This document shows, piece after piece, positions 47,348 through 59,371 of a stretch of DNA of 64,000 bases. The notes below the pieces were generated by a model that was not told where the DNA came from, ran no database searches, and was given only the letters and a program-made list of their open reading frames with translations. Where the stretch lies: assembly GCF_042453785.1 (NCBI RefSeq), contig NC_091667.1:35704001-35768000 (forward strand). Reading direction: 5' to 3'. The translations under genes were made by a program, and so were the position numbers. Numbering within the stretch: position 1 is the first letter of the stretch; the number at the start of each line of letters is the position of its first letter. This DNA is from Malus domestica (taxonomy: Eukaryota > Streptophyta > Magnoliopsida > Rosales > Rosaceae).

Positions 47348-50300
47348 ATGACTTTGACAAGCCCACAGCTGCAGAGGTTCGTCCTAACCAAATACCACGG
47401 CGGCTTATACAAGACTGCCGCCGCAAAAAGCAGCTTTAACATAAGAGCAAGAAGCAGAAGCTGCTCGGCGATTGCCATCGACACGCCGGGTTCTTCCCTT
47501 ACCGACGTTGCTGGAATCCGATGGGGTTCGACTAGTCTGCAGGGTGCCCGGGAGGAGATGGAAGACGCCGTCGTTGTCCGGTCTGAAGGCCTTGATGAGT
47601 TCTCATTTGCCGCCGTTTTTGACGGCCATGCAGGGTTCAACTCGGTCAAGTTCCTCAGGTTGGACCATCACTAATTCCATTTAATTAAAATTTTAATAAT
47701 TGGATTGTGGACATATTTATACTGGTACACAAAAACTAGGCTTAAATGTCAAAATTGTCTCTGTGTTATAGCTATATGGTCAATTTAATCTCCGTGTTTT
47801 CGATTTGGCTAATTTAGTCATCATGTTTATCTCTTTCAATTTTTAGTTTTATTTCATTTTTAAATATTATAAATCAAATAAATAATTTTATAAATAAGTT
47901 TATAATAGTTTATAATTTTTTTTTTTATATAGAAATTAGATGGAAATGTCCTTAATTGGTTAACGGAAATAAACACAAGATCAAATTGGCCAAATTGAAA
48001 ACATAGGGACTAAATTAACCCAATGACTAAAACGCATGGACCATTTTAATATTTAAGCCCAAAAACTAAGCTAAGTCGATGTCTTTAATTTTGCTTGACG
48101 TTGTTGAGATTCAAAGGGCGAGAGATAAAATACTTAGACTCGACGATTATATGTGACACATATACTAGTCTGAGAAAATTAGACTTGCACACTTTGCGTT
48201 TTGTTAGGTATTGCCAATTTTTGTAGTAAGGATTAAAATGGTTTTTTGTAACAGAGATGAGCTCTACAAGGAGTGTTGTGCGGCTTTGCAGGGTGGGCTG
48301 CTACTACGTGGAAACGACTTCAAGGCCATTAGAGAGGCATTGCTGGAGACGTTCGAAAAAGTTGACTCTAAATTGTTAAATTGGTAAGTTGGTTTGGACT
48401 GTTTGGTAGGAAGGACTTAAGCTCGTAAGCACTTATGTTAGAAGTGTTTTTATTATAAACATGTATAACTTATAGAAGTCTTTATGCCAAACGAAAGAAG
48501 CGCCTTTGGTTATCAGAAAACACTTTTAGTTATTCCAGAAGTCGTACCAAAAGAACCCTTAAATTCATTTTGGTCTAATTTGCATCAAATGTGTAAACCA
48601 TGTTGCCTCAAATATGTTTTGTATACATGTATATAATTGGGTTGAAGGTTTAGATGGTGTTTGATTGTGTAAAGGCTCGAAAGCAATGGGGAGAAAGACG
48701 AATCTGGTTCGACAGCTACCCTTATGTTCGTTGGAAACGATACGCTGGTTATTTCACATGTTGGTGATTCTTGTGTGGTATGTACCTCGTTTCAGCATTT
48801 GTATTTCACGCAGAACTTCATTTGTCAAATACCGGAAAGTGATACGAATGTAGGAATGTTAAGGTTGCTGCATTTATCAGCTGACTGGCTGGTGCAGGTT
48901 CAATCTTGTTCTGGAAAGGCAGAGGTTCTTACGCATCCTCATAGACCGTACGGGAGCAACAAGGCTTCTCTTCAAGAAATCAAAAGAATCAGAGAAGAAG
49001 GTGGATGGGTGTGTTTTTCTATTCTTTGTTTATGATTGTGAGATTTCTTCTGTATAAAATATAAGACATTGATAATCTATAGCTTGGATGTTATGACAAC
49101 TTGCATATGGCGTCTACAGATCAGCAATGGAAGAATTTGTGGCGACATTGCTGTTTCTCGTGCGTTTGGTGACATGCGGTTCAAGACAAAGAAAAACGAG
49201 TAGAGTCTCTTAACTTTCTGCTCATCTTTCCAAAACATACAGATCACTTATTATCAGCTTTTTCATGGGAGCTTTGGCATATAGATAATCAAATATGCAT
49301 ATACTGATGGCTTTGTGCATTTTATAATGGAAAGGATGCTGAAAAAAGGAGTTGAAGAAAGGAGATGGACAGAAAAATTTGCTTCTCGGTAGGTCATCCT
49401 TATGTTCTTGACGATCAGTTTCATCTATATTGTTTGCTCCTTGTAGTTTAGGACGCTTTTGTATCGGTTCACTGCTAGCCAGTATGTTGTAGAACGCTTT
49501 CAAAAGCATTTACTTTGTGCACTAATGTAGAGTAGCGGAGTAAGTAGCGTAAATTAGATGGTTCTTTCTCTGTATTTTAGAATGTCGTTGTGCCTATCTA
49601 AGAATACTTCGATTCAAACTCCTTTTATGTTACGCCAGAGTACAATTCAACGGAGACCTAGTTACTGCATCTCCAGACGTTTTTCAAGTAACTTTCGGGA
49701 CAGATTCAGAATTTGTTCTGTTAGCATCAGATGGCTTATGGGACTACATAAACAGGTCTGTTGGACTTAACACTCTTAGTAAACGAATGCCATGTTTTCT
49801 CATGAAATTGATCGCTCACGTAAAATTTGGTCACTCTTTCAGCTCAGATGCGGTGACTTTTGTAAGGAATCAGCTTCGAAAACACGGAGACGTTCAGGTT
49901 TAGCTACTGCCTTCATTTAAATGCGTCAATCTGCTTTAACGATGTAATAAAAATGGCGATCTAGTGCTTAACTACACCGCCTGTTTTTTCCTATCTTTTT
50001 TTTTCAGCTAGCTTGCGACGCGCTTGCTGAAGCTGCTCTGGTAACAAATTAAATAGAGTATTTGTTTTACTCTACACACATTAGTTAAATCGTTTTCTTC
50101 GGTAGTTAGTTATCTAATGACCTGATATTTTCACATATCGAACAGGATCAACGCTCGCAAGATAACATCAGCATTGTTATTGCAGATTTAGGGTATGTAT
50201 CTGTCAGTTCTGCAATCTGGCTTTTCACCTTCCTTGTTAATTTTCCGAGTTGTCTGATCTAGTTTTTGGTTCATCCGCAGGCGGACAGACTGGCAAGGTT

Positions 50301-50407
50301 TGCCATTTCAACAACAAAATGTTGTATATGAATTCGGCCAAGCTTTTGCTACGGTTGGGATTGTGTCGCTTGGAATTTGGATCTCAACATCCTTGCTTTC
50401 GACATGA
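47348..50407 (+). CDS. TAP38: TAP38/PPH1: thylakoid PP2C phosphatase for LHCII
   Basis: Eleven exons: 47348-47658, 48255-48383, 48675-48777, 48898-49008, 49120-49199, 49335-49388, 49639-49755, 49843-49897, 50008-50040, 50146-50192, 50281-50407; 1167 nt, 388 residues, the length I recall for Arabidopsis TAP38/PPH1 (At4g27800). PP2C metal-site motifs: EEMED (69-73), FDGHAG (91-96), [22 protein letters not shown] and QDNIS. The N-terminus (to about 50) is Ser/Arg/Ala-rich, as in a chloroplast transit peptide. The C-terminus has a hydrophobic segment ([18 protein letters not shown]), the thylakoid anchor. The enzyme removes phosphate from LHCII, opposing STN7 kinase, and drives the return to state 1. 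Exon 6 adds only 54 nt. A palindromic MITE sits in intron 1. Its last two exons were copied downstream. Confidence 0.95.
47732..48075. repeat. Palindromic MITE in TAP38 intron 1
   Basis: Left ttaaatgtcaaaattgtctc and right tggaccattttaatatttaa are inverted; inner pairs include ttggctaatttagtc and aaattggccaaatt. The centre is very AT-rich. Confidence 0.65.
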
Positions 50408-51585
50408 ACGTGAGACATCCCGGAGTCCCAAGAATCTCTATAACGGAATGATGGAAATCATCAACATGGATTTTCACACGTTACGTTTGTAAAATCTGAA
50501 TTGTACGTGCCTCACACCTTGATACCTTTGGATGTAGGTCTCAGTAGTAAATAAGAACTCACGTGATCGATGATTTAGCTGGATTGCTAGTTTTGTGATT
50601 GACATTTCTTGCAAATTCAAAATATATGTACATGCATAAACCCTTCACATATCATTCTTCAAGACAACAACCATCGAACACAAGGCCAGAAAGTAAAATT
50701 GCTTCTGAATGTTGTTCGAGAGTTCACCGCCGAAAATTATGAAAAGTTACGGCAGAACACCGCCGAACCTCACCATAATTTAATACAATTTTCATCGGTG
50801 TTCTTAACTTTTTACACTTCTCGTACATATTGGGGGTAGGCACCCAATGTCCAACAGTGTAGAACAGTTGGCCGAGTGGATTGAAGAGGAAATGGACTGT
50901 CGGAAGATAAAAGAACGTAGTGGGAATTTGCAGATTTTGTGCCATAGCTTCGATTTGGACCCATGTTACATTTCTGGAAAGGGAACGACGCCGCAGTTCC
51001 TACACTCCATTCTGCTGTGATATAAGATGGATTTTAGATGTCCGAGACCGTTTCAGCCTCCAAAATTATGTTTTAATTTCTGTAACAAAAATCAAACCTT
51101 CGATTTCCGTCCGACTAATGTTGTTTGCTTTTGTTCTTAATTACCTTGCTACAGGGAGTTGTAATTTGTTTATTTAAGCCATTAGCTGCTTCATTGTAAT
51201 CATCCATTCAATTTTTAATAAAAAATAAAAAAACCCTTTCGGAATTCTCTCATATTACTGCGGATTTAAACTTTAGTTCTTCTCGGATTTACGTTTATAA
51301 TCATTTTGCTTTATGCCGTGTCACCTAACCACAGCATAGCAAAAGTACTTATTTTACACCTCATACATGTAAGACGATCGATTAGCAGCGATGTATATAG
51401 CCACAGGAAATATATGATACAAAGATATATGTATTCCTATGGCCACACAAACACACACAAAATAGTTTATACATACATACATACATATGTATGTATGTAT
51501 GTATCGATGAAGAAACTCGTTCGGATTGCTATATTAGGTCTGCTTATACGTGATCAAAACCTCGGATTGCTATATTAAGGCAGTC
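50408..51585. other. TAP38 downstream region and microsatellite
   Basis: TAP38 3' UTR probably lies within the first few hundred bases. A (CATA)n / (TATG)n tract at 51470-51506 forms an inverted pair (acatacatac...gtatgtatgt). No gene is visible. The equivalent segment in unit 2 is 54622-55829, where the tract has expanded (about 55655-55745). Confidence 0.6.
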
Positions 51586-52139
51586 TCATGGGTTCCTGCC
51601 AATGCCAGGTCTCCTAGGGTCGTGCCTATGGTTGTATCTTGCATCGTCGTAGTCCTGCATTGTTGCAGCGAGCCTCCGAAGCTTCCTCGAAATGATTTCG
51701 ACGCCATTCTGCAAAACATGCAGAATTTGCTGTTAGCAAGATAAATTAAGCATGATTTGGCAAATTAATGTAATTTATGTCCCATTAGTTTATCATGGGA
51801 ACTTGTAGAACAAACAATAGTAGATATTCTACCTTGTGAAGCAAGTTAATGGGATCCATGCCGTCCTTGAAGCCCTTAGTAACAATGCCTACAAAGAGTA
51901 CTTATGTCAGCTTACTAGGCTAACCTAAACATTTATATGCAAATAGAAATGGGAGTTAAATTAAGCACCTGAGTTCGTATTCCCCTCCTGACAGTTTAGA
52001 TTACTTTAAGGTGAAATATCATTTGTATCAACAAAACTAAGTACGCTGCAATATGCTCACCTGAAGATAAAGGAGTTATGAGAAGTGCTGAGAGGTAAAG
52101 CACTTGTAGAAGAAGAAACCCATTGATTCTAAAAGCCAT
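51586..52139 (-). CDS. PSY-like secreted peptide precursor, copy 1
   Basis: Three short exons (minus): 52061-52139, 51833-51888, 51586-51708; 258 nt, 85 residues, phases agree. Exon 1 encodes MAFRINGFLLLQVLYLSALL, a signal peptide. Exon 2 encodes a spacer (GIVTKGFKDGMDPINLLHK). Exon 3 encodes a basic stretch (SRKLRRL) followed by MQDYDDARYNHRHDP and an Arg/Gly/Pro tail (about 64-85). The Asp-Tyr start (Tyr65, the sulfation site in this family) and the HDP end define the PSY peptide consensus (DYxDPxxNxxHDP). Such precursors are secreted, Tyr-sulfated, trimmed and sensed by LRR receptor kinases to balance growth and stress. Compared with copy 2, the centre of the mature peptide has changed (ARYNHR for TGSNPR). 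Intron 1 carries a SINE-like sequence. A GA-rich run lies upstream, near 52262-52280. Confidence 0.85.
51955..52045. repeat. SINE-like copy in PSY copy 1, intron 1
   Basis: Contains cctgagttcgtattcccctc (B-box-like) and tttagattactttaaggtga, matching the copies at 20080-20180 and 56200-56280. The 5' part differs from the unit 2 copy. Confidence 0.55.
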
Positions 52140-54264
52140 AGCTTATTTTCTTCTTCTCCCCTCAGTTAGTTAAAATGGTGATGAATCTTAGCAAGGAGAG
52201 GTGAGAGAGGATGGGCTTTTATGCTCATTTGGCGTCGGTTGGGGAGTGAGTGGAAGCATATACGCTATGAGAGAGAGAGAGATGTTGGTAATTCAACTGT
52301 GTGCAGTTCTTCTCCACCATCCAATAACAACAGAAAAAAAAAAAAAAAACCATCACAAGCCAATAAGGCTCCACACTTTACGAGGGTTGGGAGGGGAGGG
52401 AGGAGAGGAAGAACATCTATTGTACGCAGTCTTACCTTACTTTACAAAGAAACTGTTTTCATGATTGAACCCGTGGCCTTCGGTCACAATAAAACAACCG
52501 TTTTATTGCGCCAAAACTCTTCCTCCCAACAGCAACAGATTGATGATCAAATATTGGTGTAGGGTTTTAGCTGGCTAGCCCACAACACATAAGTCAACTG
52601 CACCATTTCTTTCTTGCTATTTCCCTTCTTTTGTCATCTTCTTTCTTATGCATGTGGACACGAGCAAACAATATTCTTACATTGCATGGCTCGAATTCCA
52701 GCCATTTTCTGCCTACTTTTTGGGTTTTTATCACTTTTTAATACATCAATATGCTTCCCTTTTTCCTGTGTTCACTATTATATTATCTACCGACACTGCA
52801 TAGTACATATATAGTGAGAGGAGAGTAGTAAGGCCATTTTATTTAGATATGCTCCCATATTTTCAATGGTTGCCATATGTACATTCCAAGTGCATGCCCA
52901 TTGTTTCAGTAAAATTTAATGAACTAAGTAGATTTGTCTGGCTCGTGATCTGCAGAGAATTTGTGTGAATCATGACATGAGATGAATACTGCAAAAACCC
53001 TAGACTTTTCTCTTCCTAAAATACAAATTTAGGTAGGACGCCATGATTACGTGGCTGATTAGGTTAGCTACTTTCATAAAGGTATATAGGTCTTCTGTAT
53101 GTGTGTATCATCCGACTCTAGTTTGATGGAGTCTTTTCTTGGAAAAGTATCTAATCAGTAACGTGATCAAGCTGTCCTACTGAAGTCTTTCTTCTCTAAA
53201 GAGATACAAAAAAGTATTGACATCCTTTTATTTAGTATTGACATCATTTTATTTGATAAGGTCAATTACGTTCCCTCATCTATAAGTGAATTTCGTAATG
53301 GAACCTTGCTTTTTAAGACATCATTTTCTATAGGACTTTCCAAACCCTTTCTTTCTCATGGGTTTCATTTTCCGTGGTACCAAAGATATCAAACACCATG
53401 AGTGAAATGTGGTTAATTTAGGTCCTCATATACTTTCTGGTTAGCCAATGGATGAAGACAAGCAAACATAGACCTAGAGTGGACTACATGTACATGAAAA
53501 TCCAATGTGAAGAAAGAAGAGGGTAGGAGGGTTGAACTTGAATATGTTGGTGACGCATCGTCACTAATGGAAGGGAGAGCACTAACATCATAGTGTGAGG
53601 GGAACGAGTCAAAATTTTTGAACTACTACCAACACCAACATAGTCCAATATCATATAATCCAACAAATTAAACTCCAATAATTTTAAGACAACAAACAAA
53701 AGTTTCACTCATCTGCCGAGAGAGTTTATGTTGGTAATGATGGTGGTTGCGGGATGGTGATCCACAAATTAAGCTCCGCATTTGGCAACGGTTCTAGGTT
53801 GTCAGGGAACAATACTATATTGAAAATGGTTTTGTGTTTGCAGGGTCTTAGCATAATCCCTCAGCTTGTATCTTTTTCGTTTACTTTCATTTGTTATTAA
53901 TAAATTTGGTGGAGGAGGGTCAGGAGTGGGGTTTCAAGCTGTAATATCACCCCTTTGAGGAAAAGTAGGTGTTTCTCACACGACTATTGCCGAAGAACTA
54001 ATCTTGCCTAATCTTTTTCCATTTTGAAATCAAACAATAAAAAATCATGCAACAAGAACGCCCATGATTATATCACAAGTGTGGAAGTTAAAACGCATGT
54101 TAATTAGCACATTATTAACTTAAAATATATCTCGTGTAGGTAAATATCTCTCATTTACCAAGAATGACTTCCATGCAACAGAGTGGGAATGAAAGTAGAA
54201 AATCCAATTTGAAGTCAAGCAAGAAGATTTTAGTCCATAGTCCATATAGCATGGATGAGAGAGA
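52140..54264. other. Non-coding part of duplication unit 1
   Basis: Upstream region of PSY copy 1 (probably its promoter and leader, with a GA run near 52262-52280) followed by AT-rich DNA. No gene is supported; the corresponding unit 2 sequence (56384-58515) shows no conserved open frame either. Confidence 0.6.
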
Positions 54265-54360
54265 AGCATAGAGTATTTGTTTTACTCTACACACATTAGT
54301 TAAATCGTTTGCTTCGGTAGTTAGTTATCCAGTGACCTGACATTTGCACATATCGAACAG

Positions 54361-54621
54361 GATCAACGCTCGCAAGATAACATCAGCAATGTTATTGCAG
54401 ATTTAGGGTATGTATCTGTCAGCTCTGCAATCTGGCTCTCACCTTCCCCGTTAATTTTCGGGGTTTTCTGATCTAGTTTTTTATTCATCCGCAGGTCGAC
54501 AGACTGGCAAGGTTTGCCATTTCAACAACAAAATGTTGTATATGAATTCGGCCAAGCTTTTGCTACGGTTGGGATTGTGTCGCTCGGAATTTGGATCTCG
54601 ACATCTTTGCTTTCGACATGA
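54361..54621 (+). pseudogene. Orphan copy of the last two TAP38 exons
   Basis: 54361-54407 and 54495-54621 copy TAP38 exons 10 and 11, including the intron and the C-terminal hydrophobic segment. Substitutions alter residues (a conserved Ile becomes Asn in the QDNIS region, and Arg becomes Ser at the start of exon 11). Exons 1-9 are absent because the duplication breakpoint falls in intron 9, so no phosphatase can be made from it. Confidence 0.9.
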
Positions 54622-55654
54622 ACGTGAGACATCCCGGAGTCCCAAGAACGTATATAACGGAATCATGGAAATCATCAACATGGATTTTCACACGTTACGT
54701 TTGTATAATCTGAATTGTACATGCCTCACACCTTGATACTTTTGGATGCAGGTCTCAGTAGTAAATAAGAACTCACATGATCGATGATTTAGTTAGATTG
54801 CTAGTTTTGTGATTGACATTTCTTGAAATTTCAAAATAAATGTACATGCCTAAACCCTTCGCATATCATCCTTCAAGAAAACAACCATCGAACGCAAGGC
54901 CAGAAAGTAAAATTGCTTCTGAATGTTGTTCGGGAGTTCACGGCCCAAAATTGTGAAAAGTTATGGGAGAACACAGCCGAACCTCACCATAGTTTAATAC
55001 AATTTTCAGCGGTGTTCTGCCGTAACTTTTTACACTTCTCTTACACATTGGGGCGCCTCTATTGGGGTATGCACCCTATGCCCACCCCTGTAAAAAAGCT
55101 GGCCGAGTGAATTGGAGATGAAGTGGACTGTTGGAAGAGAAAAGGACGTAGCAGAAATTTGCAGATTTGGTGTCACAGCTCCGATTTGGATATAAGATGG
55201 ATTTTAGCTATCCGAGGCTATTTCAGCCTCCAAAGCTGTGTTTTAATTTCTGTAGTAAAAATCGGACATTTCGATTTCCGTCCGATAATGTCGTTGGTTT
55301 TTGTTTTAATTACCTAAGCCCTTTGAGTTGTCCCAAGGAGTTGTAATCTGTTTATTTAAGCCATTGGGGCTGCTTCATTATAATCATCAATTTAATCTGT
55401 AATAAAGAAAAACCTTTCAGAATTTCTCTCAAACAACTGGTGGATTCCAAACTCTGATTCTTCAAGGATTTATGTTTGTAATCATTTTGCTTCGTGCCGC
55501 GTCACCTAACCAAAGCAATAGCAAGAGTATATATTTTACACTCTCATACATAAAGACGATCGATTAGCAGCAATGTCTATAGCCACAGGAAGAAGAATAT
55601 GGTACAAAGATATTTGTATTCCTATGTCCACAAACACACAAACTAGTTTATACA

Positions 55655-55745
55655 GACATACGTACATACATACATACAATGCATTCTTACATACGTGCAT
55701 ACGTGCATTCATACATACATACATACATATACATACATACATATG
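55655..55745. repeat. (CATA)n/(CATG)n microsatellite
   Basis: An expanded, interrupted tract with units such as cata and cgta, equivalent to 51470-51506 in unit 1 but longer. Confidence 0.85.
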
Positions 55746-55829
55746 TATCGATGAAGAACCTCGTTCGGATTCCTATATTAGGTCTGCTTATACGTGACCA
55801 AAACCTCGGATTGCTATATTACGGCAGTC

Positions 55830-56383
55830 TCATGGGTTCCTGCCATTGCCGGTCCTCTTTCTAGGGTCGTGCCTAGGGTTGGATCCTGTATCGTCGTAGT
55901 CCTGCATTGTTGCATGGAGCCTCCGAAGCTTCCTCGAAATGATTTCGACGTCATTCTTCAAAAACATACAGAATTTGCTGTTAGCAAGATAAATTAAGCA
56001 TGATTTGTAAAATTCATGTTAATTTATATCCCATTAGTTTATGATAAAAACTACTAGAACAAACAATAGCAGATATTCTACCTTGTGAAACAAATTAATG
56101 GGATCCATGCCATCCTTGAAGCCTTCAGTAACAATGCCTACAAAGAGTACTTATGTCAGTTTACTAAGCTCCCCTAAGGGATTTAACGTAGAACAGATGT
56201 ACTCCTCTATGCCCCTGAGTTTGAATTCCCCTCCCAACAATTTAGATTAGTTTAAGGTAACATATCGCTTGTACACAAAACTAAGTACGCTGCAATACGC
56301 TCACCTGAAGATAAGGGAATTATGAGAAGTGCTGAGAGGTATAGCACTTGTAGAAGAAGAAACCCATTGATTCTAAAAGCCAT
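55830..56383 (-). CDS. PSY-like secreted peptide precursor, copy 2
   Basis: Three exons (minus): 56305-56383, 56082-56137, 55830-55955; 261 nt, 86 residues. The exon sizes and phases equal copy 1 apart from one extra codon in exon 3. The signal peptide is nearly identical (one Thr to Ile change). The putative mature region reads MQDYDDTGSNPRHDPRKRTG and ends GNGRNP, closer to the PSY consensus (small residue, then Asn-Pro, then His-Asp-Pro) than copy 1. The basic SRKLRRL stretch just before it is conserved and may be a processing site. The acceptor before exon 3 is gaag rather than the gcag of copy 1, which is a little weaker but usable. Intact signal peptide, spacing and reading frame in both copies argue that both are, or recently were, under selection. 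Confidence 0.88.
56195..56280. repeat. SINE-like copy in PSY copy 2, intron 1
   Basis: Has cctgagtttgaattcccctc and atttagattagtttaaggta, the same family as the copies near 20100 and 52000. Confidence 0.55.
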
Positions 56384-58515
56384 TGCTTATTTTCTTCTTC
56401 TTTTGTTTCTCTTCTTCTCCTCTCAATAAGTTAAAATGGTGATGAATCTTAGCAAGGGGAGGTGAGAGAGGGTGGGCTTTTATGCTCATTTTGAGTCAGA
56501 GTTGGGGAGTGAGTGGAAGCATATACGCTATGAGAGAGAGAGAGATGTTGGTAATTCAACTGTGTGCACTTCTCCTTCTCCACCATCCAATAGCAACAGA
56601 ATATAAAATAAATAAATAAAAGGCGATCACAAGCAAACAAGGCTTCATATTTTACGAAGATTGGGGACGGAAGGGGGGACCTTACTTTGCAAAAATGATG
56701 TTTCCACGATAGAACCTGTGACCTTTCTATCACATAAAAACAACAGTTCCATTAATGTGCCAAAAACGCGATCTCCCAACAGGAACAGACTGATGATCAA
56801 ATATTGGCGTAGGGTTTTAGCTAGCTAGCCCACAACACATAAGTCAACTGCACTACTATTTCTTTCTTGCTATTTCCTTTCTTTTGTCATCTTCTTTCTT
56901 AAGCATATGGACACAAGAGCAAACAATATTCTTTGCATTGCATGGCTCAAATTCTAGCCATTTTCTGCCTACTTTTTGAGTTTTTATCACTCTTTAATAT
57001 GTTAATTTGCTTCCTTCTTTTCCTGTCTTCACTATTATATTATCTGCCGACACTGACACATATATATATATATTGCATATATAGTGAGAGGAGAGCAGTC
57101 GAGGCTATTTTATTAAGATATGCTCCTATTGTTTCAATGGTTGCCATATGTACTTTCCAATTGCATGTCCATTGTTCCAGTAAAAATAATAAACTAAGTA
57201 GAATTGTCTGGCTCATGGTCTGCAGAGAAATTGTGTGATGAATAACGCAAAAATTCTAGACTTTTCTTTTTTAAAATTATAAATTTCGGTAGGGCACTAT
57301 GATCACATGGCTGATTAGGTTAGCTATTTTCATAAAGGTACAGGTCTTTCGTACATATGTACCATCCAACTCTAGTTTGATTTAACTCCCAAAAGTATAG
57401 AGTCTTATTTTGTAAGAGTATCTGATCAGTAACGTGATCAGACAATTCTATTGAAGTCTTTATTCTCTAAAGAGATACAGAAAAGTATTGACATCCTTTT
57501 ATTTGAGAAGGTCAATTACGTTCCTCATCTGTAAGTGAATTTCGTAATGGAACTTTGCTTTTTAAGACATCATTTTCTATAGGACTTTCCAAACCCTTTC
57601 TTTCTCATGGGTTTCATTTTCCGTGGTACCAAAGAAACCAAACACCATGAGTGAAGTGTGGTTAATTTAGGTCCTCATATACTTTCTGGTTAGTCAATGG
57701 ATGAAGACAAGCAGACATAGACCTAGAGTGGAGTACAACATGAAAATCCAATGGGAAGAAAGAAGAGGGTAGGAGGGTTGAACTTTAATATGTTGGTGAT
57801 CCACTAGTGGGAGGGAGAGCACTAACATCATAGTGTGAGGGGAACAAGTCAAAATTTTTGCAGTACCACCAACATCAACATGGTCCAATATTATATAATC
57901 CAACAAATTAAACCATTTAAGACAACAAAGAAAAGTTTCACTAATTAATCATCTCCCAAGAGAGTTTATGTTGGTATTGATGCTGTTTGCAGGCTGGTGA
58001 TTCACAAATTAAACTCCGTATTTGGCACGGTTCTAGGTTGTCGGGGAAAAATACTATATAAAAATGGTTTAGTTTTTGCGGGTCTTAGCATAATCCCTCA
58101 ACTTGTATCTTTTTCGTTTACTTTCATTTATTATCAATAAATTTGGTGGAGGAGGGTCGACTGTGGGGTTTTTGGGTGTAATGGTCCTCACGCCTTCGAA
58201 GGAGAGTAAGTGTCTCGCAAGTGATCATTGCCGAAAAACTAATCTCGCGTAATCTTTTTCCATTTGGAAAACAAACAAAAAAAAAGTCATGCAACAAGAA
58301 CGCTCATGGTCATATCAAGTGCGGAAGTAAAAACGCATGTTAATTAGCACATATTGACTTAAAATATATCATTCTCAGTTGAATATCTCTTGTGTAAGTA
58401 AATACTCTCATTTACCAAGAAGGACTTCCATGCGACAGAATGGGAATGGAAGTAGGAAATAGATTTTGAAGTCAAGCAAGAAGATTTTAGTCCATAGTCC
58501 ATAGCATGGATGAGA
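56384..58515. other. Non-coding part of duplication unit 2
   Basis: The counterpart of 52140-54264: upstream region of PSY copy 2, with a short gagagagagagag run near 56532, a TATA-rich run at 57061-57076 and otherwise AT-rich DNA. No conserved coding frame. Confidence 0.6.
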
Positions 58516-59371
58516 GAGAAGTCTAGTGCTTTCTCTACAGAATTTGGTGTCACCACATGACTGCTTGAACGGAAAGTGGTATTTTCTATTCATTTTGGAT
58601 TGCTTATTGTCATATGATGTCATGCCCTTTGTACCATTTTTTATTAGGGACAAGGATTGTCTGTCCTCCTTGTTCACGTGCTCTCCTATTTTGTGTGGTC
58701 ACGGTTAAGCCACGTCAATATTTTATATTGTTTTTTTTATAGAGATAATAAGACAAAAATGAATAGTAATATAAAATATTGACGTGGCTTATCCATGACC
58801 ACACAAACATGAGGGCATGGGAGGACATAGGAATAAGGAGGGCAGATAATCATTGTCCTTTTTTAGGACTCGTTTAGTATGGAAGATTGAATTGAAAATG
58901 ATAACTTTATAATATCAAAGCATATCAAAGACTAAAGTGAGTGATTTGGATTCTGGGATGGACACAAAAAAAACTCACCTTCTAATCTATCATTTTGGAG
59001 AGGATATCAAAATGTATAAGTTTACTTTACACGTAATTTATGTTCCACCCTTTAGTTGCATATAATTTTTTTTCATTTCTACATACCTTGAAATTAAAGA
59101 GTTACCTATTCCTATTCGATCTTCTGTACAAAAGAGACCGTGCTATTTAATAACATCAAATCCACTTCTTTTGATTTTGGTTGTATGAGAACTCGGTCAC
59201 GACTCACGACTGACCTCACATGGTGTGGCGAGGGGATACCAGTACCAGAGTATGTAAAAGTGATTGTATTGTATTGTTGCCAGTCATATCTCAAAAGCTC
59301 ACACCACTTTCTTTGAAATTTTGAATAGCCTTCAAAGTTGAAAGTTGAAAACCTGCCTTTTTTTTTTGGAG

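Larger units (their letters stand above)
50053..54264. repeat. Tandem duplication, unit 1 (about 4.2 kb)
   Basis: Begins near agtatttgttttactctaca in TAP38 intron 9 and ends near gtccatatagcatggatgag. Unit 2 starts with the same words at about 54268 and ends with the same words near 58513. Homology covers the last two TAP38 exons, a PSY-like gene and about 2 kb of non-coding DNA, with substitutions and small indels throughout. Confidence 0.9.
54265..58515. repeat. Tandem duplication, unit 2 (about 4.25 kb)
   Basis: A direct repeat of 50053-54264 in the same order: TAP38 tail exons, (CATA)n tract, PSY-like gene, upstream DNA and the final atggatgagagagaag. Divergence is visible in every block, so this is not a recent or assembly-made copy. 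Confidence 0.9.

Noticed and set aside
51586-51708. RGF/GOLVEN or CIF family for the DY-containing peptides
   Set aside because: Those families end with a Pro-Pro-x-His/Asn or a different motif; the DYDDxxxNxxHDP pattern with a basic tail fits PSY best.
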